Source of the DNA: Aminivibrio pyruvatiphilus | GTDB taxonomy: Bacteria > Synergistota > Synergistia > Synergistales > Aminobacteriaceae | Length of the DNA stretch: 64,000 nt | Assembly (NCBI RefSeq): GCF_004366815.1 | Contig: NZ_SORI01000012.1 | Span: 24,131 to 88,130 of the forward strand | Direction of reading: 5' to 3' | In this document: piece by piece, positions 9,250 to 18,050 of the stretch | How positions within the stretch are numbered: the first letter of the stretch is position 1 | How the letters are laid out: every line of letters begins with the position of its first letter | Translations under genes and position numbers: made by a program | Notes under the pieces: model-generated | The model's database searches: none | What the model saw: the letters and a program-made list of their open reading frames with translations, nothing else | What the model was told of the DNA's origin: nothing

Positions 9250-10449
9250 TCAGATCGCTCCCTCTTCGCTGAGGGCCTTCAGGTCTTCTCCGGTCAGGCC
9301 GAGGAGTTCGCCGAGCACGTCTCCGTTGTGCTGACCCAGGGTCGGGGAGGGGGTGCGCACGCCCGACGGAGTACCGGAGAGCTTGATGTGGCTTCCCGTC
9401 ACCTTGAGTTTGCCGGCCGTAGGGTGGTCCATCTCCACGAACATCTCCCGGTCCCCGGCGATGTGGGGGTCATGGACGACCTGCTCGATGTTGTAGATGG
9501 GGGCGCAGGGAATGCCCGCATTGTTGACCTTTTCGTAGATCTCGTCCACCGTGAGCTTCGTGGACCATTCCTCCACGATGGCTTTCAGCTCCTCGTGCCT
9601 GGCCACCCGGTCGGGTACATGAAGGTACCGGGGGTCTTCGGCGAGTTCCGGCTTTCCCATGACCTTGCAGAGGCTGACCCAGAGCTTGTCGTTCCCGGCG
9701 CCGATGACCAGGCTGCCGTCAGAGCCCCGGAAGGAGTCGTAGGGGTAGGTGGATTCGTACCGGTTGCCGATGCGCTGGGGAATCCGGCCTTCCACGAGGT
9801 AGATCATGTTGATGATCTCGAGGCTGGCCACCGCCGAGTCCACCAGGGCCACGTCCACCTTCTGCCCTTCGCCGGTCTGGATCTTGTTGAACACCGCCGC
9901 CAGGATGCCGATGGCGCAGGAGAGACCGCCGAGCACGTCCCCCATGGCGGTGCCGGTGCGGGTGGGTTCGCCCCCCGGCCAGCCGGTGGTGCTCATGAGG
10001 CCGCTCATGGCCTGGGAGATGATGTCGTAGCCGGGGCGCTGGCTGTAGCGGCCCGTGTGGCCGAAACCGGAAATGGCGGCGTAGACGATGGCGGGGTTGA
10101 CCTTCTTCAGGTCCTCATAGCCGAGACCGAGCTTTTCCATGGTCCCGGGACGGAAGTTCTCGATCACCACGTCCGACTGTTTCACCAGGTCAAGGAAGAT
10201 GGCTTTCCCCTTCGGATTCTTCAGGTTCAGGGTGACGCCCTTCTTGTTCCTGTTGAGGTTCATGAAGTAGGCGCTTTCGCCGTTCTTGAACGGCCCCATC
10301 TGGCGGGTGTCGTCACCGGTGCCTGCCTGTTCTATCTTGATGATCTCCGCCCCCATGTCGGCGAACATCATGGTGCAGAACGGCCCTGCAAGCACCCGGG
10401 TGAGATCCAGGACGCGAAGTCCCTCGAGGGCTCCTTTTCTTTTCATCAT
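9250..10449 (-). CDS. Class III CoA-transferase (CaiB/BaiF family)
   Basis: A 399-residue class III CoA-transferase. The N-terminus (G-L-R-V-L-D-L-T-R-V-L-A-G-P) and the G-A-E-I-I-K-I-E and R-N-K-K segments are typical; the catalytic Asp is expected in the central G-D-V-L-G-G region. Enzymes of this family move CoA between organic acids. ATG 10449 is used: it overlaps the regulator's stop by four bases and matches the normal family N-terminus, whereas the longer open frame runs across the regulator. It probably activates the substrate of the downstream HMG-CoA-lyase-like enzyme. Confidence 0.9.
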   Translation of the reverse strand: MMKRKGALEGLRVLDLTRVLAGPFCTMMFADMGAEIIKIEQAGTGDDTRQMGPFKNGESAYFMNLNRNKKGVTLNLKNPKGKAIFLDLVKQSDVVIENFRPGTMEKLGLGYEDLKKVNPAIVYAAISGFGHTGRYSQRPGYDIISQAMSGLMSTTGWPGGEPTRTGTAMGDVLGGLSCAIGILAAVFNKIQTGEGQKVDVALVDSAVASLEIINMIYLVEGRIPQRIGNRYESTYPYDSFRGSDGSLVIGAGNDKLWVSLCKVMGKPELAEDPRYLHVPDRVARHEELKAIVEEWSTKLTVDEIYEKVNNAGIPCAPIYNIEQVVHDPHIAGDREMFVEMDHPTAGKLKVTGSHIKLSGTPSGVRTPSPTLGQHNGDVLGELLGLTGEDLKALSEEGAI

Positions 10450-11189
10450 GCTTTTTCCCCTTTCTTCTGTCGGGTTTGATCTTCGCCCGTGGCTTCCGAC
10501 GGCTCCGGGCGCACTTTTCCCTTGTTCGGATCGAGCCTGCGCTCGAAATAGCTGAAGAAGCGGCCTTTCCTGAGTTCCTCGAGGTCTCCCCGCTGCAGGC
10601 CGAGGAGGATCTCCTCGTGCTCCGCCACCAGGGCGTCCATGTCGGACTCTGTGGCGAGGTCGCGGATGAGGGCGTGCTGAATCTGGTGGTACACCGTTCT
10701 GAGGAGCCGCAGGGTCCATTCCCGTCCTGCGAGGGCCGCCAGGGAGAGGTGGAACTCCATGTCCAGCGTGCTGAATTCGAGAAGGATTTCGTCGCGGGAA
10801 TCACCGGAGGAACCAAGGAGCCCCATCCGGGAGAGGATTTTCTTCAGGGCTCCCTGCTGTTCCCCGGTGAATGTGCCCTTGCGGATGATCTCCCGGAAGA
10901 GAATTTCCTCGAGGGCATAGCGGATGTCGTAGAGTTCTTCGATTTCCCCCGGGGTAAAGGCCACCACAAGGGAGCCTTTCTGGGGGATGGAGCGGAGGAG
11001 GCCCAGCCCCTCCAGAATCTTCAGCCCCTCGCGGACCGGTGCACGGCTGACGCCGAGCTTTGTGGCGAGTTCTTCTTCCCGGATGAAGGAGCCGGGGGGA
11101 TACGTATCGGAGAGGAGAAGCTCCTTCCGGACGTAGGAGGCCACTTCTTCGGCGAGGGTCTTGGGGCGGAACGGATTTGCCGGGGCCAT
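10446..11189 (-). CDS. GntR family regulator (FadR/FCD type) of the CoA-transferase/lyase operon
   Basis: 247 residues: an N-terminal winged helix (residues about 10-75, with E-E-L-A-T-K-L-G-V-S-R-A-P-V-R-E-G as recognition region) and an all-helical FCD ligand domain with metal-type His and Asp residues. The start is ATG 11189, placed by AAGGAGGG seven bases upstream. A perfect palindrome lies just upstream, downstream of a strong promoter, so the regulator probably represses itself and the two enzyme genes joined to it by a 4-base overlap. The ligand is likely the acid handled by those enzymes (inference). Confidence 0.9.
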   Translation of the reverse strand: MAPANPFRPKTLAEEVASYVRKELLLSDTYPPGSFIREEELATKLGVSRAPVREGLKILEGLGLLRSIPQKGSLVVAFTPGEIEELYDIRYALEEILFREIIRKGTFTGEQQGALKKILSRMGLLGSSGDSRDEILLEFSTLDMEFHLSLAALAGREWTLRLLRTVYHQIQHALIRDLATESDMDALVAEHEEILLGLQRGDLEELRKGRFFSYFERRLDPNKGKVRPEPSEATGEDQTRQKKGEKA

Positions 11190-11207
11190 GAAACGCCCTC
11201 CTTCCGT

Positions 11208-11263
11208 AAATGTCGACATTTAACATGTTGACTTCATTGTACCCCTCTTTTTTTTCCTGTCAA
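11208..11263 (-). promoter_or_regulatory. Promoter and GntR operator of the CoA-transferase/lyase operon
   Basis: On the minus strand TTGACA (11263-11258), a 16-base spacer and TACAAT (11241-11236) form a near-consensus promoter. The 14-base palindrome AAATGTCGACATTT (11208-11221) lies about ten bases after the expected start, the usual place for a FadR-type repressor. Confidence 0.75.
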
Positions 11264-11296
11264 GAAAAAACCCCGGCCGCCGGCCGGGGTTTTTTC
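11264..11296. terminator. Bidirectional intrinsic terminator
   Basis: ACCCCGGCC stem with complementary GGCCGGGGT, flanked by A6 on one side and T6 on the other. It ends the peptidase gene to its right on the minus strand. Confidence 0.85.
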
Positions 11297-11331
11297 TCCG
11301 GAATCGTTTTTTCCGGGGAGAAGGTCGTTTC

Positions 11332-12801
11332 TCAGAAGAACGTCCTGCTGCCGAGCCACCCGTCCCTGCCCTCGGGAACGTTCCGGGTGTCCACCGTCAC
11401 GGTGATGCAGCCCGGCTGGTTGTTGTCCTCGTACCAGGGCGTGCCGTCCTTCAGGTTCATCCTCCGGGCGAACATGAAGGCCTCGAACACGCTGACCCTG
11501 CCGTTGCCGTCGTAATCGGCGTTCGGGGTCCAGGGAGCGCCGTTTCGGTCCGCGGCGTAGTCTCCGTCGGGCGTCTCCCCGAGAAGGGCGGTGACGAACC
11601 AGTAGAAAATCTCGTTGTAGGGCTGAACGGCCCGGGGATTTGCGGGGCTCGCCGAATGGGCCCTGGAGACACGCTGCTCGCCTGCGGCGGAGAAGATGAT
11701 CCTCCGGGGAGCCCTGAGGTCGTCGAGAAAGCCGCCGGAGAAGCACTGCTCCAGGTGTATCACCATGGTGCCGTACCGGGTGATCCGGTTCAGGTCGGCG
11801 GAGAAGTCGTCGTCGTAATACCGGCCGCTCCACATGCTCAGGCTCTCGTCCGCCCGAAGCACGTCGTTTTTGTCGCCGTCTCCGTTGAGGTCGAGGTTGA
11901 ACTGCGCCTCGGAAATGGAATCGTCCGGTTCCCCGGCCGCGGTGATCCGGCCTCCGTACAGACCGGGATCGAGGGAGCCGGTCCGGACCTCGAGAAAGCC
12001 TCCTCCGTGGTCGTTGGCGAGGATGAAGATGAAGTCGTTGTCCCGCGACACGGCACCGATGTTCCTGAAGCACCGCTGGATGTTCGTTCTGCTCGCCGTG
12101 CCGCTGACGGGCATGGTGCCGTCGATCTTGCCCTCCACGTCGCCCGGAGGGGCGCCGTCGGCGTAGTACACGAAAATGTCGGCGGCGGCGAAGCCCCTTC
12201 CCAGAAGGATGTTGTACATGGTGAGCAGGTCGTTCCAGTAGCGGATGTGGTTGTTCTCAGGCCCGCCCCCTCCGGCGATGAGAACGGCGAACCTCCGCCC
12301 CGGGACGAGGTCCCCGGGCCGGTATTTCTCAAGCCTCCGGAGAATTTCCGGTTTCCTAGGCTTCATTTTCGCGGGGGGAAGAATGCGGGGAGTGACGATG
12401 CGGACGTTTTCAGGCGAGGCGATCTTCAGCACGGCCGGGGAATTCTTCAGGGGGGACGTCTTTCCCGGCCGCTTCAGGACGCCCGCGACGGTGATCCTGT
12501 CGCCGGACTTCAGCCCCGCAGGGCGGGGGCCCTCCAGGGGAACGAAACAGCCCGCCGGAAGCTCCATGTTGTAGTCGGTCCGCGAGATATCGTCGATGAC
12601 CATGGGGATGGACCCGCCGTAGTAAAACCCGGACAGGGAGACCCTCTGCCCGATCCGGGACAGAACGGGAAGGGATACGGGAACGGCCTGAAGAATCTCC
12701 CCCGCGCCGCTTCCGGGGGGAACTTTCGGGGCACTCCAGGCATTCGGGGAAGGGAGCCCCAGCCACAGCAGGCACAGCAGCGCAGCGACGGAACGGTTCA
12801 T
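11332..12801 (-). CDS. Secreted caspase-fold (clan CD, C13-like) peptidase with Ca-binding-like repeats
   Basis: 489 residues with an N-terminal signal peptide (cleavage near A-W-S-A). Residues 170-215 form a Rossmann-like strand and helix (F-A-V-L-I-A-G, then Y-W-N-D-L). A His265-Gly pair follows a hydrophobic strand (F-I-F-I-L-A-N-D-H-G-G), and Cys353 follows another (M-V-I-H-L-E-Q-C-F-S-G-G). This His-Gly and strand-Cys layout is that of clan CD cysteine peptidases. Two D-x-D/N-G-D/N-G loops, near 305 and 430, look like EF-hand or dockerin calcium sites. ATG 12801 is preferred because the upstream GTG overlaps the GGAGG ribosome site. Function is inferred from the fold pattern only. Confidence 0.65.
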   Translation of the reverse strand: MNRSVAALLCLLWLGLPSPNAWSAPKVPPGSGAGEILQAVPVSLPVLSRIGQRVSLSGFYYGGSIPMVIDDISRTDYNMELPAGCFVPLEGPRPAGLKSGDRITVAGVLKRPGKTSPLKNSPAVLKIASPENVRIVTPRILPPAKMKPRKPEILRRLEKYRPGDLVPGRRFAVLIAGGGGPENNHIRYWNDLLTMYNILLGRGFAAADIFVYYADGAPPGDVEGKIDGTMPVSGTASRTNIQRCFRNIGAVSRDNDFIFILANDHGGGFLEVRTGSLDPGLYGGRITAAGEPDDSISEAQFNLDLNGDGDKNDVLRADESLSMWSGRYYDDDFSADLNRITRYGTMVIHLEQCFSGGFLDDLRAPRRIIFSAAGEQRVSRAHSASPANPRAVQPYNEIFYWFVTALLGETPDGDYAADRNGAPWTPNADYDGNGRVSVFEAFMFARRMNLKDGTPWYEDNNQPGCITVTVDTRNVPEGRDGWLGSRTFF

Positions 12802-12886
12802 CTTCCGGACCACCTCCGGTCAGGGGATATGGAATGATTATACAGTCTTTTCCGTCTTTTTTTGTTTTGCCCGGAGGGGCTGTTTT

Positions 12887-13471
12887 TTACCGGATGAGGG
12901 TGCTGATGCGCTTGTAGAGCTGGACCGTTGCAAGGGAGACCACTGTCCCCTTCAGGAGGTTGAAGGGCACCACGGCGTACAAAACCAGGGTCCCCAGGTC
13001 GTGCACCGCGGGGATGGCCGCCGAGGACATGGCGATGATCTTTTCCAGCGGAATAAAGTTCGAATAGAAGGGAAGCAGAAAGAAATAGTTTGCCAGGGCC
13101 GCAGTGACGGTCATGGAGAGGGTGCCCGCCGCCAGCCCGGCAAGGGCTCCTTTCCGGCTCCTGTTCCGCCGGTAGATCATGCCCGCCGGAACCACCAGGG
13201 CGCTCCCCATGAGGAAATTCGCCAGTTCGCCCACTCCGGCGGTGGACGTGGTCAGCGAATGGATCAGGTTCTTGATCAGCTCGGTGAAGACGCCCGCGGC
13301 CGGTCCCCAGGCGAAGGCGGCCACCAGGGCCGGAAGGTCCGACAGGTCGAGTTTGAGAAAACGGGGGAACAGGGGAACTGCCATGTCGATGTACATGAGC
13401 ACTGCCGCCACGGCGGACAGAAGGGCGGTCCAGACCATGCGGCGGGTTGAGTTGACCGTAGTCGCTTCCAT
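12887..13471 (-). CDS. ribU: Riboflavin ECF transporter substrate-binding subunit RibU
   Basis: A 194-residue membrane protein with about six helices, the size of ECF S-components. The N-terminal R-R-M-V-W-T-A-L-L-S-A-V-A and L-K-L-D-L-S-D-L-P motifs and the G-E-L-A-N-F motif match the RibU family. The FMN riboswitch directly upstream makes the identification firm. It binds riboflavin at the membrane and works with the energising module (EcfT, EcfA), whose genes are not in this window. ATG 13471 has AGGAGG about eleven bases upstream. Confidence 0.9.
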   Translation of the reverse strand: MEATTVNSTRRMVWTALLSAVAAVLMYIDMAVPLFPRFLKLDLSDLPALVAAFAWGPAAGVFTELIKNLIHSLTTSTAGVGELANFLMGSALVVPAGMIYRRNRSRKGALAGLAAGTLSMTVTAALANYFFLLPFYSNFIPLEKIIAMSSAAIPAVHDLGTLVLYAVVPFNLLKGTVVSLATVQLYKRISTLIR

Positions 13472-13490
13472 GAAGAATTCGCCTCCTGAA

Positions 13491-13524
13491 AAAGAAAAGC
13501 CCCGGACGCAAAGGCATCCGGGGC
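13491..13524 (-). terminator. Terminator of the FMN riboswitch expression platform
   Basis: An 11-bp GC stem (13499-13509 with 13514-13524) followed by a T-rich tail on the minus strand lies between the aptamer and the ribU start, allowing termination when FMN is bound. Confidence 0.8.
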
Positions 13525-13540
13525 AAAAATGCGGATCTCG

Positions 13541-13694
13541 CCATCTTCTTCCATCCTGACTTGGCGGACGACTCGCTCCGTCCGCTTCACAGTCGGCTCC
13601 GGAATCGCACCGGATCAGCCTTTCGGCTCGCGGGCTGCGGACCTGGAGGCCCTTCACCGCCGGTGGGGAATTCCACCCCGCCCCGAAGATTTCG
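13541..13694 (-). promoter_or_regulatory. FMN riboswitch (RFN element) controlling ribU
   Basis: On the minus strand the conserved RFN blocks occur in order: TCTTCGGGGC and GGGTGGAATTCC, then CACCGGCGGTG, GTCCGC with GCCCGCGAGCC, GGCTGATCCGGTG, GATTCCGGAGCCGAC and finally GGATGGAAGAAGA, which closes P1 with the first block. FMN binding is expected to favour the downstream terminator. Confidence 0.95.
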
Positions 13695-13739
13695 GGGATA
13701 TGATACTCCATTTCCGCCGTCAGTGCCAGAGAGGGAAAT

Positions 13740-14200
13740 GTTTTTGTCGTCATCCCGAATGAGCGCAGTATTTCTGTCATCCTGAGCGGAGCGAAGGATC
13801 TCGCTTTTTGGGGTTCAGGGTTGTTCAAACCCGAGATCCTTCGCTCCGCTCAGGATGACAACCAGCTCGGGATGACAGAGCCCATGGTGCCGGCCTCGGG
13901 ATGAAAGAGTCCTTCGCTCAGGATGCCAACCCGTTTCTGTCATCCTGAGGGGCGCAGCGACGATCGCATTTGGTTGTCATCCCGAACGCCCGCAATAGCT
14001 TGTCATCCCGAGGAGCGGTTTAGGCGACGAAGGATCTCGCTTTTTTGGGTTCAGGGTTGTTCAAACCCGAGATCCTTCGCTCCGCTCAGGATGACAACCA
14101 GCTCGGGATGACAGAGCTCATGGTGCCGGCCTCGGGATGACAGAGCGACGATCGCGGAGCATCCCCGGAGGGGAAGGATCTCGCCGTTGTCCTTGATTCT
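13740..14200. repeat. Dispersed inverted-repeat cluster 1
   Basis: Several left arms (GTCATCCTGAG...GGATCTCG) and right arms (GAGATCCTTCG...CTCAGGATGAC) lie head to head; one arm pair is repeated almost unchanged about 230 bases later. The stretch between the FMN riboswitch and the DSD1-like gene holds no other feature that I can see. Confidence 0.85.
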
Positions 14201-14224
14201 TTGTATCCTGCCCTTACCCTAACC

Positions 14225-15337
14225 CTACTGCGACTTTCCCCGGCAGAGAATGGGCAGCTCGTCCGCGACCCGGCCGTCCTCCACGAGGTACATCCGGTCG
14301 TAGAGGTTGCAGGTGGGGCAGATGTGGTTGGGGATGATCTCCACCCGGTCTCCCAGGGAGAGCCGCTCGTTCGCCTCCCGGCCGTAGACCAGGCCGTGCT
14401 CGTCGTAGAGCTTGCCGATCCTCAGACCGTCAAAGCCCTTCAGCAGGCCGTGGCCGGGAGTGGCGCAGATCCCCCCTTCCCTGGTGAAGGCCGTCAGCGC
14501 CTTGACCCCCGCGTCCAGGACCACCCGGTCGGCCGTGGGCTTGCTCATCACCGTGGCCAGCACCGTGGCGGCGCAGGTGCCGTAGCTCCCCACCGCCGCA
14601 CCCTGGGCGGCGTCCATGAGGACGTAGGTTCCGGGACGGATCTCCGTCACGCCGGGGAGAATGTCCCCGCCGAGCAGAATGGACGGCGTGGCGCCGATGC
14701 TCACCGTGCCCACGGGGATGCCCGCCGAGCGGATCATCTCCGCGGCCCCGAGGGTGTCCTCCTGGGCCTTCCTGTAAAAGGCGGCGCACTGTTCCCGGTC
14801 TTTTGCGCCGTAGGTGTGCCCCTCATGGGAAAAAATGCCCTTCAGCCGCACGTTCGGCGCGGCGGCGATGAATTTCGCAAGCTCCACCAGCTCCGGTCCG
14901 GGAAGCATGCCCGACCGCACCTCTCCCGTTTCCACCTCGATCAGGACGTCTGCAGGTTCCGGGGCTCCCTCGAAGAACCGGGAGATGGCCGTCACCTGCT
15001 CCCGGTTGTCCACCCCCACGCTGAGCCGCGTTTTCGCGGCCAGGTTCCGGAGCCGGGCGAACTTCAGGTCGCCGAAAATCTCGTTGGCGATGAAGATGTC
15101 GTCCATGCCGTTTTCGGCCATGACCTCCGCCTCGCCGATCTTGGCCACGGTGATGCCCTTGGCTCCGGCCTTCACCTGCATGGCCGCGATCGCCGGAGTC
15201 CTGTGGGTCTTCGTGTGGGGCCTCAGGGCGACGGCCGCCCTGTCTGCCAAATCCTGCATTCCCGTTATGTTGCGGAGCAGAATGGTTCTGTCCACGAGGA
15301 GGGAAGGGGTATCAAGGCTGCTGTACAGGTCTTTCAT
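14225..15337 (-). CDS. PLP-dependent D-amino acid lyase, DSD1/D-threonine aldolase family
   Basis: 370 residues, alanine-racemase-type fold. The PLP lysine is in R-P-H-T-K-T-H-R near residue 45. Near the C-terminus N-H-I-C-P carries the His-x-Cys pair that binds zinc in eukaryotic-type D-serine dehydratase. Related enzymes dehydrate D-serine or split D-threonine-like 3-hydroxy amino acids. It overlaps the RidA gene by four bases; RidA removes the reactive enamine/imine that such dehydratases release, which favours the dehydratase reading. D-serine versus D-threonine-type substrates cannot be separated from sequence. Confidence 0.82.
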   Translation of the reverse strand: MKDLYSSLDTPSLLVDRTILLRNITGMQDLADRAAVALRPHTKTHRTPAIAAMQVKAGAKGITVAKIGEAEVMAENGMDDIFIANEIFGDLKFARLRNLAAKTRLSVGVDNREQVTAISRFFEGAPEPADVLIEVETGEVRSGMLPGPELVELAKFIAAAPNVRLKGIFSHEGHTYGAKDREQCAAFYRKAQEDTLGAAEMIRSAGIPVGTVSIGATPSILLGGDILPGVTEIRPGTYVLMDAAQGAAVGSYGTCAATVLATVMSKPTADRVVLDAGVKALTAFTREGGICATPGHGLLKGFDGLRIGKLYDEHGLVYGREANERLSLGDRVEIIPNHICPTCNLYDRMYLVEDGRVADELPILCRGKSQ

Positions 15338-15738
15338 GGCTGTTGTTCCTCCGTTCTTCCGGCATCCGTCGCCGCGACGGCGTCGATTTCCACCAGGAAG
15401 CCGTAATGCAGGTCCCGCGTGGGCACCACCGTCCGGGCCGGACGATGGTCGCCGAAGAATCCGGCGTACACTGCGTTTATCCTGCCCCAGAGCGAAATGT
15501 CCGACACGTAGACGGTGACCCGCAGCACCCTGTCCCTGCCGCTCCCGGCGGCTTTCAGCACGGCCTCCAGATTCAGGAGGGTCCGTTCTGTCTGTTCCTC
15601 CACCGTACCGAGGCATTTCTCGCCCGTTTCCGGAACGATGGGAAGCTGCCCCGCCACGTACACAACGCCCTGATGCACTACCGCCTGGGAATAATGGCCC
15701 CCCGGCCGGGGAGCATCCTCCGTCGAAATGAACCGCAT
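15334..15738 (-). CDS. RidA family enamine/imine deaminase
   Basis: A 134-residue trimeric RidA/YjgF/UK114-type protein with the family segments Y-S-Q-A-V, V-A-G-Q-L-P, T-x-x-L-L-N-L-E and a late active-site Arg in A-R-T-V-V. It hydrolyses reactive 2-aminoacrylate-type intermediates to keto acids. ATG 15738 overlaps the regulator's TAA by one base, and its own stop overlaps the PLP lyase start by four, so the three genes are tightly coupled. That order supports a role in clearing the product of the lyase. Confidence 0.88.
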   Translation of the reverse strand: MRFISTEDAPRPGGHYSQAVVHQGVVYVAGQLPIVPETGEKCLGTVEEQTERTLLNLEAVLKAAGSGRDRVLRVTVYVSDISLWGRINAVYAGFFGDHRPARTVVPTRDLHYGFLVEIDAVAATDAGRTEEQQP

Positions 15739-16565
15739 TATTTTCGGGCACCTCCGTTCAGAATCGCACACTTTGTCTGTTCAGCCCCGGAATCTTCCGG
15801 GGCCTGTCCGCATCCCTCGTCCCGCCGTGAATCAAGCTTCCTGATCTCCTCGTCGATGTAGTCGGCCAGGATGCTGTTGTGGAAGGCCATGGCCTTTACC
15901 GCCGCTTTCACATTGCCGCTCTCCATGGTCCGAATGATCTCCATGTGGTGGTTGTACCGCTCTCTTGCCGGGAAGGGTGTGGTGGACAGTCCCCGGAACG
16001 TTTTTTTCCACAGGACCTCCACTCTCTTGTGCATCTCCCGGATCACGGGATTGTCGAGCAGGGAGGTGATGGCCAGTTCGAAATTCATGTTGGGCAGCTC
16101 GAACCGGGATCCTTCGCCGGCAAGGCCATTTTCAGCCGCCTCTAGCTGCTCGTCCTCCATCCGCCGCAGTGAAAGGATCTGCGATTCCGTCAGATGGGGG
16201 ACCACCTCGGCAACGACCCGCTCCTCGATCATCCTCCGGGCCTGGATGAGCTGCCGCAGAAAGACGAAATGGTCCCTCTGGTCTGAGCTGTATTCCGCCA
16301 CCGGCACGGCGGCGGTGGAAAGAAGAAATGCTCCGCCTCCGTGCCGGATTTCCAGCAGACCGTTGCTCTCCAGGGTCTTCAGGGCCTCCCGCACGGAGCT
16401 CCGGCTCACCTTCATGGCGGCCGCGAGGGTCCGTTCCGAGGGAATCCGGTCCCCCACCTTCAGATTGTTGTCCCTGATGTACCTGGTTATGTTTTCGATG
16501 ATCGCGTCCCTGACGATGACCTTCTTGATCTGCTGGAGCGCCACGTTTTTCCATCCCCCTTGCAT
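15738..16565 (-). CDS. GntR family regulator (FadR type) of a divergent catabolic cluster
   Basis: 275 residues: a winged helix at about 15-80 (G-D-R-I-P-S-E-R-T-L-A, then S-R-S-S-V-R-E-A-L-K-T-L-E) and a helical FCD effector domain. It is the first gene of the RidA/DSD1 operon and faces the LeuCD-PdxA-TTT operon. An operator of the FadR type lies between the two promoters, so it probably represses both directions until the transported acid or its product appears. ATG 16565 is taken; GTG 16544 is a possible alternative start. Confidence 0.9.
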   Translation of the reverse strand: MQGGWKNVALQQIKKVIVRDAIIENITRYIRDNNLKVGDRIPSERTLAAAMKVSRSSVREALKTLESNGLLEIRHGGGAFLLSTAAVPVAEYSSDQRDHFVFLRQLIQARRMIEERVVAEVVPHLTESQILSLRRMEDEQLEAAENGLAGEGSRFELPNMNFELAITSLLDNPVIREMHKRVEVLWKKTFRGLSTTPFPARERYNHHMEIIRTMESGNVKAAVKAMAFHNSILADYIDEEIRKLDSRRDEGCGQAPEDSGAEQTKCAILNGGARK

Positions 16566-16639
16566 CCGCCTGAGAATCTGCTATACTTTTCAAAAGCTTT
16601 AACTGGTAGGACCACTTGCCACTTTCCAGGCCCATTATA
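16560..16639. promoter_or_regulatory. Divergent promoters around a shared GntR operator
   Basis: Plus strand: TTGCAT (16560-16565), 16 bases, TATACT (16582-16587). Minus strand: TATAAT (16639-16634) with a weak -35. Between the two predicted starts sits TGGTAGGACCA (16604-16614), the TGGT-N3-ACCA form bound by FadR-type GntR proteins, placed to block both promoters. Confidence 0.6.
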
Positions 16640-16790
16640 GCACCTTGCCAAATCTTACATCATGAATCACCCGGTCAAAAGCGAAGCAAACATTTCCAGT
16701 GGACCGGAGAAACGGCGGAAACAGCCCTTCCACCCATGCGGGGAGAGGCTTCAGGAACCGGATTTTTTCGACATGAGGAGAGATAACGGC

Positions 16791-18035
16791 ATGCATGCTC
16801 TGGAAAAAACCCTCGCCCGGGCTTCCGGGAAGACGCAGGTATCGGCAGGGGAAATCGTCCTGGCGGACGTGGATCTGGCAGAGGTCAACGACCTCTATCT
16901 TCAGGTGATCAAATCCTTCCATGAACTGGGAGGAGAAAAAGTCCGCCACCCCGGAAAGACATCCTTCGTCTTCGATCATTATTCACCCGCACCCACCATC
17001 AAAGCAGCGGACAACCACAAAAAAATGAGGGAATTCTGCGCCGGGCAGGGCATTCCCCACCTCTTCGACATCGGCGAGGGGGTCTGCCACCAGGTACTGA
17101 CCGAGAGCGGCATGGTCGGTCCCGGTACCATCGTCGTGGAAACCGATTCCCACACCACCACCATGGGGGCCCTCGGGGCCTTCGGGACCGGGGTGGGGGC
17201 CACCGACATGGCCACCATCCTGATCACCGGGAAGCTCTGGTTCAAGGTCCCCCGGGTGATGAACATCGTCTTCGAGGGCACTCCTCCCAAAGGCGTCATG
17301 GCCAAGGACATGATCCTCCACGCCATCGGCGACCTCAGGCAGGATGCCGCAATCTACAAGGCGGTGGAGTTCAGCGGCGGCACTGTCCGGGAGATGGCCC
17401 AGGAGGAGCGCTTCGTCCTGTGCAACATGGCCGTGGAGATGGGGGCCAAGGCGGCCTACATCGCCCCGGACGGCATCACCCTCGACTATCTCTCCTGCTA
17501 TGGCTGGAAGGGCGGAGAGATTCCCGCGACCGACCCGGGGTACGAGTATGACTCCGTGGTCCGGTACGACGTATCCTCCCTGTCCCCCCGGGTGGCCCTG
17601 CCGGGGAGCGTGGACGCCGTCTCCGCCATTCCGGAGGAGAGGATCCCCGTGGACCAGGTATTTCTTGGCACCTGCACCGGCGGACGGCTCAACGACATCC
17701 GGGTCGCGGCGGAGATCCTGGAAGGGAAACGGGTCGCCCCGGGAACCCGGTTCGTGGTCATTCCCGCCTCGAGACGGATCTTCCAGGACGCCCTTCTGGG
17801 CGGGTACATCGAAACGCTGGTGAACGCCGGCGCCGTGCTGTCCACCCCCGGCTGCGGTCCCTGCCTCGGCGCCCACGAGGGCATCCTGGCACCGGGAGAA
17901 ACCTGCGTCACCACGTCGAGCCGGAATTTCCCCGGAAGAATGGGAAGCACCGAGGCGGACATCTATATCGCGTCGCCCGCCACCGCTGCCGCCACCGCGC
18001 TCATGGGCCGCCTCTGCGGCGCGGACTCGCTCTAA
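16791..18035 (+). CDS. Aconitase-family dehydratase large subunit (LeuC/HacA type)
   Basis: 414 residues, the size of the short LeuC2/homoaconitase large subunits. The [4Fe-4S] ligands are visible as one Cys in G-T-C-T-G-G and two in G-C-G-P-C; T-D-S-H-T-T-T and the G-A-F-G-T-G-V-G loop bind substrate. It forms a heterodimer with the next gene and isomerises or dehydrates a 2- or 3-hydroxy di- or tricarboxylate. ATG 16791 follows GAGGAG at normal spacing. Being inside a TTT-transporter operon and without LeuA, the pair probably serves catabolism rather than leucine synthesis (inference). Confidence 0.88.
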   Translation: MHALEKTLARASGKTQVSAGEIVLADVDLAEVNDLYLQVIKSFHELGGEKVRHPGKTSFVFDHYSPAPTIKAADNHKKMREFCAGQGIPHLFDIGEGVCHQVLTESGMVGPGTIVVETDSHTTTMGALGAFGTGVGATDMATILITGKLWFKVPRVMNIVFEGTPPKGVMAKDMILHAIGDLRQDAAIYKAVEFSGGTVREMAQEERFVLCNMAVEMGAKAAYIAPDGITLDYLSCYGWKGGEIPATDPGYEYDSVVRYDVSSLSPRVALPGSVDAVSAIPEERIPVDQVFLGTCTGGRLNDIRVAAEILEGKRVAPGTRFVVIPASRRIFQDALLGGYIETLVNAGAVLSTPGCGPCLGAHEGILAPGETCVTTSSRNFPGRMGSTEADIYIASPATAAATALMGRLCGADSL

Positions 18036-18050
18036 GGGAGGAGCTGGGGA

